From Chryseobacterium pennae (GTDB lineage: Bacteria; Bacteroidota; Bacteroidia; Flavobacteriales; Weeksellaceae), in NCBI RefSeq assembly GCF_003385515.1, contig NZ_QNVT01000029.1:1-64000 (forward strand): DNA of 64,000 bases, given 5' to 3'. Below are positions 60,685-64,000 of the stretch, piece by piece. The notes beneath the pieces are model-generated. The model had not been told where the DNA came from. It searched no databases and saw nothing but the letters and a program-made list of their open reading frames with translations. The position numbers and the translations under genes are program-made. The stretch's first letter is position 1; every line of letters begins with the position of its first letter.

Positions 60685-62505
60685 ATGGGAAAAACATTTG
60701 TATACAATACCGGAAACTCTTCCCCTCCAATTGATGAAATACATTTGGAAATAGGTGTTTTCTTTGACGGTACGCTTAATAGCCTTAAGAATACTGAAAT
60801 GAGGCAGAAGTACAGAGATGGAAAGAATAAAATTGAAAGCAACGATACCGACGATGAAGTTCTGATCAAAGAAGCAGCCATCGATGAAACCACCAAAGCA
60901 CAGGAAAAACAGTACGAAGAACTGAAAAACAAAGAAATCTCTGACAAGGATAAGGAATCTGACCGTTTTCTTAAAGCAAGCCACAGAGGATGGCTGGACA
61001 AGCAGGGAGTAGATAATAGTTACAGTAATGATTTTACCAACGTAGCAAGAATGTATAAATGCAGCCAACGGGATGAATATGGTGTATATGTAGAAGGGAT
61101 AGGAACATTGGATGGACGCAGAGATGTAGATGATGGATTTCAGTATGGGTCCGGAGAGACCGGGGTAAGAGGGAAAGTGAGAAAAGGCTGTGAAATGGTT
61201 GCAGAAAGAATTGATGCCCTAAAGAAAAAACACTCTCCGGAAAAAATGCTCAGTAAAATTACCATTGATACTTTCGGATTCAGTCGTGGTGCTGCTGCAG
61301 CCAGAAATTTTTCCTATGAAATTAATGGAAACAAAAGACCCAAAGATGTTGAAATCAAGAAAAAAACAAAGTTGGCAGGGTACAGAGAAAGCCGGTCTTA
61401 TGGCAATGATGGCTTGATTGCTGAATACGAGGATATTTGGATAGATAAAGATAAAACAGAGGTAAATCCGGCCTACCTTGTGGATGGTAAGCTTCCCAAA
61501 TTTGGTTTTTTAGGCTACTATCTTCTAAGCAAGGAAATTCTGACCAAAGAAGAACTGGAGGAATTAGAACTGGATGTCCGGTTCATAGGAGTTTATGATA
61601 CTGTTTCCTCTTATGAGGAGTTTGGAGATATGGGTGCATTGGAAAGAGTGGGATACCGAGGTCCTTTGCATGCTACATTCGGATCCAAACATAATTTTGG
61701 AGATGACGTTGAGCAGCTTCAGCTCAAAAATCCAGGACCTTACTATAAAGCCGTTCACTTTACTGCAATGGATGAGCATCGGGAAAATTTTTCACTCACC
61801 AGATTCCCAGGAAGCGTTGAGAAAGATTTTCCGGGGGTGCACTGTGATATTGGTGGAGCTTACGAAAGCGGGACAGAAACCGTAGACGAAATAGAAGTAG
61901 CAGATAAACATCCTGGTGTAGGATTTAATTCTTACAGTTCCTGGAATGCCCTGAAAAGGCTGGAGGAGAGGATGGACGAAATTAAAGCTGGGCATTGGTA
62001 TCATGATGGTCAGATCAGTATAAAAAAAGAAAGTCATTTATGGATTTTTCAATATCATAAAATAAGAGGAGTTCGTTTTCTTAGAAAAGAATACAGTTAT
62101 ATTCCACTTCATTTTATGGAAAAGCATGGAATAGATTACTATAATCATCAGATCATAGTGAAAACTGAAAGTACCTATTCTATTGATAAAGACGAACATC
62201 TGCCGGCAGCAAAAAGACATCTGGAAAAATATGTTTTTGGAGATGGAAAACCATGGCATTTTGTGAAGGATGAGGATCTGGGAAAAGAAGCTGCCAGATT
62301 AAATGCTGAAGCTGCTTTGGAACAGCCAACCTATGGTAAAGATAAAGATGGCAATCGGATCGTCAATATTCCGGCAGTACAGGTTACTTCGCAACGATGG
62401 CAGGATTTACTGAGAACCCTAAGAAATAAGTATCTTCATTGGTCTGCTAATAGAGACTGGATGGGAATGGATCCCAATAATGATTATCAAAGAAGGATAT
62501 ATTAA
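60685..62505 (+). CDS. DUF2235/Tle1-like phospholipase effector
   Basis: About 606 residues, ATG 60685. DUF2235, the catalytic domain of T6SS Tle1-type phospholipase effectors. The N-terminal strand EIGVFFDGTLNSLKN holds the conserved FFDGTxN pattern. The Ser nucleophile is Ser200 in TFGFSRGAAAARNF. A later conserved segment is FPGVHCDIGGAYESG, where the Asp and His of the triad region are expected. No PAAR or signal peptide is present, so it probably loads onto VgrG through an adaptor. It is followed 2 bp later by an unknown gene, all in the vgrG operon. Confidence 0.88.
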   Translation: MGKTFVYNTGNSSPPIDEIHLEIGVFFDGTLNSLKNTEMRQKYRDGKNKIESNDTDDEVLIKEAAIDETTKAQEKQYEELKNKEISDKDKESDRFLKASHRGWLDKQGVDNSYSNDFTNVARMYKCSQRDEYGVYVEGIGTLDGRRDVDDGFQYGSGETGVRGKVRKGCEMVAERIDALKKKHSPEKMLSKITIDTFGFSRGAAAARNFSYEINGNKRPKDVEIKKKTKLAGYRESRSYGNDGLIAEYEDIWIDKDKTEVNPAYLVDGKLPKFGFLGYYLLSKEILTKEELEELELDVRFIGVYDTVSSYEEFGDMGALERVGYRGPLHATFGSKHNFGDDVEQLQLKNPGPYYKAVHFTAMDEHRENFSLTRFPGSVEKDFPGVHCDIGGAYESGTETVDEIEVADKHPGVGFNSYSSWNALKRLEERMDEIKAGHWYHDGQISIKKESHLWIFQYHKIRGVRFLRKEYSYIPLHFMEKHGIDYYNHQIIVKTESTYSIDKDEHLPAAKRHLEKYVFGDGKPWHFVKDEDLGKEAARLNAEAALEQPTYGKDKDGNRIVNIPAVQVTSQRWQDLLRTLRNKYLHWSANRDWMGMDPNNDYQRRIY

Positions 62506-62507
62506 GT

Positions 62508-63212
62508 ATGGCAGTAAACTTATTGCAAAATCTTCATCAGAAAACCTATCGGCTGGAGACCATCGTCATAGAACAAAAAAATCCGTTTTATTCTACCCAA
62601 AAAAGCTATGTCAGAGAAGTTGAGGTCTATTATTATGGTAAAGTAAAGGATCAACATGACTTTCAGGTTCTGGTTACTCACTTTGATTTTTCTGAAGATG
62701 AAGGGAGTATGGATAAATTTTTAAAAAAGATCAGCTATTTATTCGATGAAATAGAATGCAGGGTAGATGATGAAGGAAATATTACTGCGGTAGATAATTT
62801 ATTGTTTTTAAGGGTAAGATGGGCTAAAATTCAGGCAGGTTTGTCTGAAACACATACTGGACAAGCCATAGATCGCTATTTCAGCCAAATCAGTGATCTG
62901 TTGGAAGATGAAGCAAAGCTGATTGTCTTTTTAGGAAGTTATAAAATGTTTGGATTACTTTTTAATGGCTTATTGAATTCATTTGATACTAAAATGAAAA
63001 GAGAATCTTCAGAAGGCTTTACAGAAATTGTGAATCCTGTAAAAAATGGAGATACATTGACTTTGAAAGTATCAGCGGAAAATCTGGAAGAATCAGAAAT
63101 CAAACACTTCAGAGGTTTATTTGTCTGCAAAAGAGATCAATATGAAGAAGGTTTCATAGAAATCAAAAAACAAAATTATCATTTAAAACATTCATTATTA
63201 TGGATAGGCTAA
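62508..63212 (+). CDS. Unknown protein between lipase and PAAR-like gene
   Basis: A 234-residue cytoplasmic protein with no signal peptide, mostly alpha/beta. Opening MAVNLLQNLHQKTYRLETIV; a central acidic stretch FDFSEDEGSMDKFLKKISYLFDEIE; a hydrophobic patch LIVFLGSYKMFGLLFNGLLNSF at about 143-164. Two nucleotides after the lipase stop, and its last 13 bases overlap the start of the PAAR-like gene, so translation is coupled to both. No domain recognised. It could be an effector chaperone/adaptor or a cytoplasmic immunity partner. Confidence 0.7.
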   Translation: MAVNLLQNLHQKTYRLETIVIEQKNPFYSTQKSYVREVEVYYYGKVKDQHDFQVLVTHFDFSEDEGSMDKFLKKISYLFDEIECRVDDEGNITAVDNLLFLRVRWAKIQAGLSETHTGQAIDRYFSQISDLLEDEAKLIVFLGSYKMFGLLFNGLLNSFDTKMKRESSEGFTEIVNPVKNGDTLTLKVSAENLEESEIKHFRGLFVCKRDQYEEGFIEIKKQNYHLKHSLLWIG

Positions 63213-64000
63213 AGAATGAAGGCGAGGGAACTGCTCCCGAAATCCAAGCTCAAAATCCAACTCAGGATAATGATCAGGTGAAAGCGGCCAATAAGCAGAA
63301 ACAGGATGATCGACGTAAAGAGAATGAGAAGAAAGATAAAACTGAAGAAGGCTTATTGTTGGCCATAGATGGAGCAAAGATAAAATTCAATGCTCACTTA
63401 GGAACTTTTAAGGTATTGAATGATGTACCTACTACACAGGATAAACTTACAGGAACGGTGGTAGAAAAACAGGTGCCTAATTTCATTTTTGATGATGGTT
63501 TCGTTTTAAATACTCTTACAGAATGGCAAAAATTTGGAAATGTAAAAGTACAGGATAATGAAGTTTTGTTGAAGGATTCATTTTTACCAGGAGTTGGGTC
63601 TATCCCAGGAACACCTCCAGAAAGTGGAAAGGTAGAGTTTTCAAATTCCGGTCAAGTAAATATACCCGAAAAAATAGTTACGAATGGTGCACCTGTACCG
63701 GAGCAAAAGGATGCTATCATTAATTTTATTGTATACCCGAGAATTTGGAATGACTTTCCAGCGGCGAGTAATTACGGATTTGATTGGAATAGAGATCACG
63801 ATGATATTTTAAGTCTCAGAACAAAGTCTAAATCGGATATTTTAGATAATTGCACTCAGAACAAGGTATTGTTTGAAGAGAAATATGAATCCAGTAAAAT
63901 AAATATTAATAAATCAAATTACTATCCTCCTTATTTGTATATGTTTAAGAATCATAGCGAAGTAACAAAATTGGAAGTGGTTTTAAATTTATATGTAGAG
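63200..64000 (+). CDS. PAAR-like DUF4280 protein, truncated by window end
   Basis: Open frame from ATG 63200 to the end, 267 codons, incomplete. The N-terminus (about 1-50) is charged and repetitive (DDRRKENEKKDKTEEG). A segment near residue 60, LAIDGAKIKFNAHLGTFKVLN, then PTTQDKLTGTVVEKQVPNF, resembles DUF4280/PAAR-like spike-tip domains of Bacteroidota T6SS. The expected CDGA Cys is replaced by Ile-Asp. The part after about residue 130 may belong to an effector or extension. The start overlaps the previous gene by 13 bases. Assignment is tentative. Confidence 0.6.
   Translation, partial: MDRLKNEGEGTAPEIQAQNPTQDNDQVKAANKQKQDDRRKENEKKDKTEEGLLLAIDGAKIKFNAHLGTFKVLNDVPTTQDKLTGTVVEKQVPNFIFDDGFVLNTLTEWQKFGNVKVQDNEVLLKDSFLPGVGSIPGTPPESGKVEFSNSGQVNIPEKIVTNGAPVPEQKDAIINFIVYPRIWNDFPAASNYGFDWNRDHDDILSLRTKSKSDILDNCTQNKVLFEEKYESSKININKSNYYPPYLYMFKNHSEVTKLEVVLNLYVE

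Noticed and set aside
60556..61068. 170-codon minus-strand frame opposite the lipase gene
   Set aside because: Runs across the junction of the DUF2931 and lipase genes, both of which have clear family signatures. It is a shadow.
1..64000. CRISPR array
   Set aside because: I found no regularly spaced direct repeats with unique spacers. The repeats seen are single dispersed copies.
1..64000. Transposase or integrase genes, tRNA or rRNA genes
   Set aside because: No protein shows a transposase or integrase motif, and no cloverleaf or rRNA-like sequence was noticed; the repeats alone do not prove an insertion sequence.

Overview
The window looks like the chromosome of a Flavobacteriia member of the Bacteroidota, most likely Chryseobacterium or a close relative. 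It is AT-rich. It carries the gliding-motility lipoprotein gene gldD and a type VI secretion system (T6SS) of the Bacteroidota kind (short TssB, TssC, small Hcp). Recognisable promoters follow the Bacteroidota TAnnTTTG -7 pattern. Many exported proteins are lipoproteins with an S-C lipobox. I see no rRNA, tRNA, CRISPR, phage or complete insertion sequence. The genus call is inference from gene content.

Layout. 1-7.1 kb: an exported hypothetical, lipA, an AraC regulator divergent from an MFS exporter, a two-repeat lectin resembling Microcystis viridis lectin (MVL), a SpoIIAA-like protein and an FAD oxidoreductase. 7.1-11 kb (minus strand): VWA protein, MuiA/DUF4139 protein and SIMPL protein, all envelope proteins. 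11.4-17.2 kb: TPR histidine kinase / exported unknown / LytTR regulator operon, lipocalin, small hypothetical, cinA. 17.3-25.4 kb: an 1132-residue GH18-deacetylase-GT2 fusion, then two tandem M13 metallopeptidases. 25.5-29.3 kb: a kinase-like protein divergent from the T6SS sheath genes tssB-tssC, then a lipoprotein. 29.3-35.9 kb: mutY, gldD, a PfkB kinase, a SurA-like PPIase, a hypothetical, a nitronate monooxygenase and an alpha/beta hydrolase. 36.4-40.6 kb: HD/rhodanese pair, queG, DUF2459 protein, L,D-transpeptidase and SRPBCC protein. 40.9-47 kb: a small hypothetical and a complete RND efflux operon (MFP, permease, OMF). 47.3-50 kb: cold-shock protein, SDR, lgt. 50.2-56 kb: LacI regulator and a polyol operon (mannitol-type dehydrogenase, FHS transporter, outer-membrane protein, fructokinase-like kinase), followed by a VIT-family transporter. 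57-64 kb: T6SS tube/spike/effector module (hcp, vgrG, DUF2931 lipoprotein, DUF2235/Tle1-like lipase, unknown, PAAR-like DUF4280 protein running off the window).

How the genes work together. The T6SS is split. Sheath genes lie near 27 kb, and the tube, spike, tip and lipase effector near 57-64 kb; baseplate, membrane complex and ClpV must lie elsewhere. The polyol operon gives a full route from import through oxidation to phosphorylation. Two perfect GGGAACGTTCCC palindromes flank a -7 element in front of it and are the likely LacI operators. The GH18-deacetylase-GT2 protein combines, in one chain, activities that the PNAG system splits between PgaB and PgaC.

Intergenic DNA holds several dispersed repeats: a terminator-plus-tail composite after lipA and after the first M13 gene, a CTTAAGTG-containing 55-bp repeat, a helically phased ATCTGTG repeat, and a 157-bp element bounded by inverted repeats. 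The best candidates for undescribed biology are the kinase-like protein beside tssBC, the lipase / unknown / PAAR-like module, and the fused polysaccharide enzyme. Function calls rest on motifs read by eye; no database search was possible.
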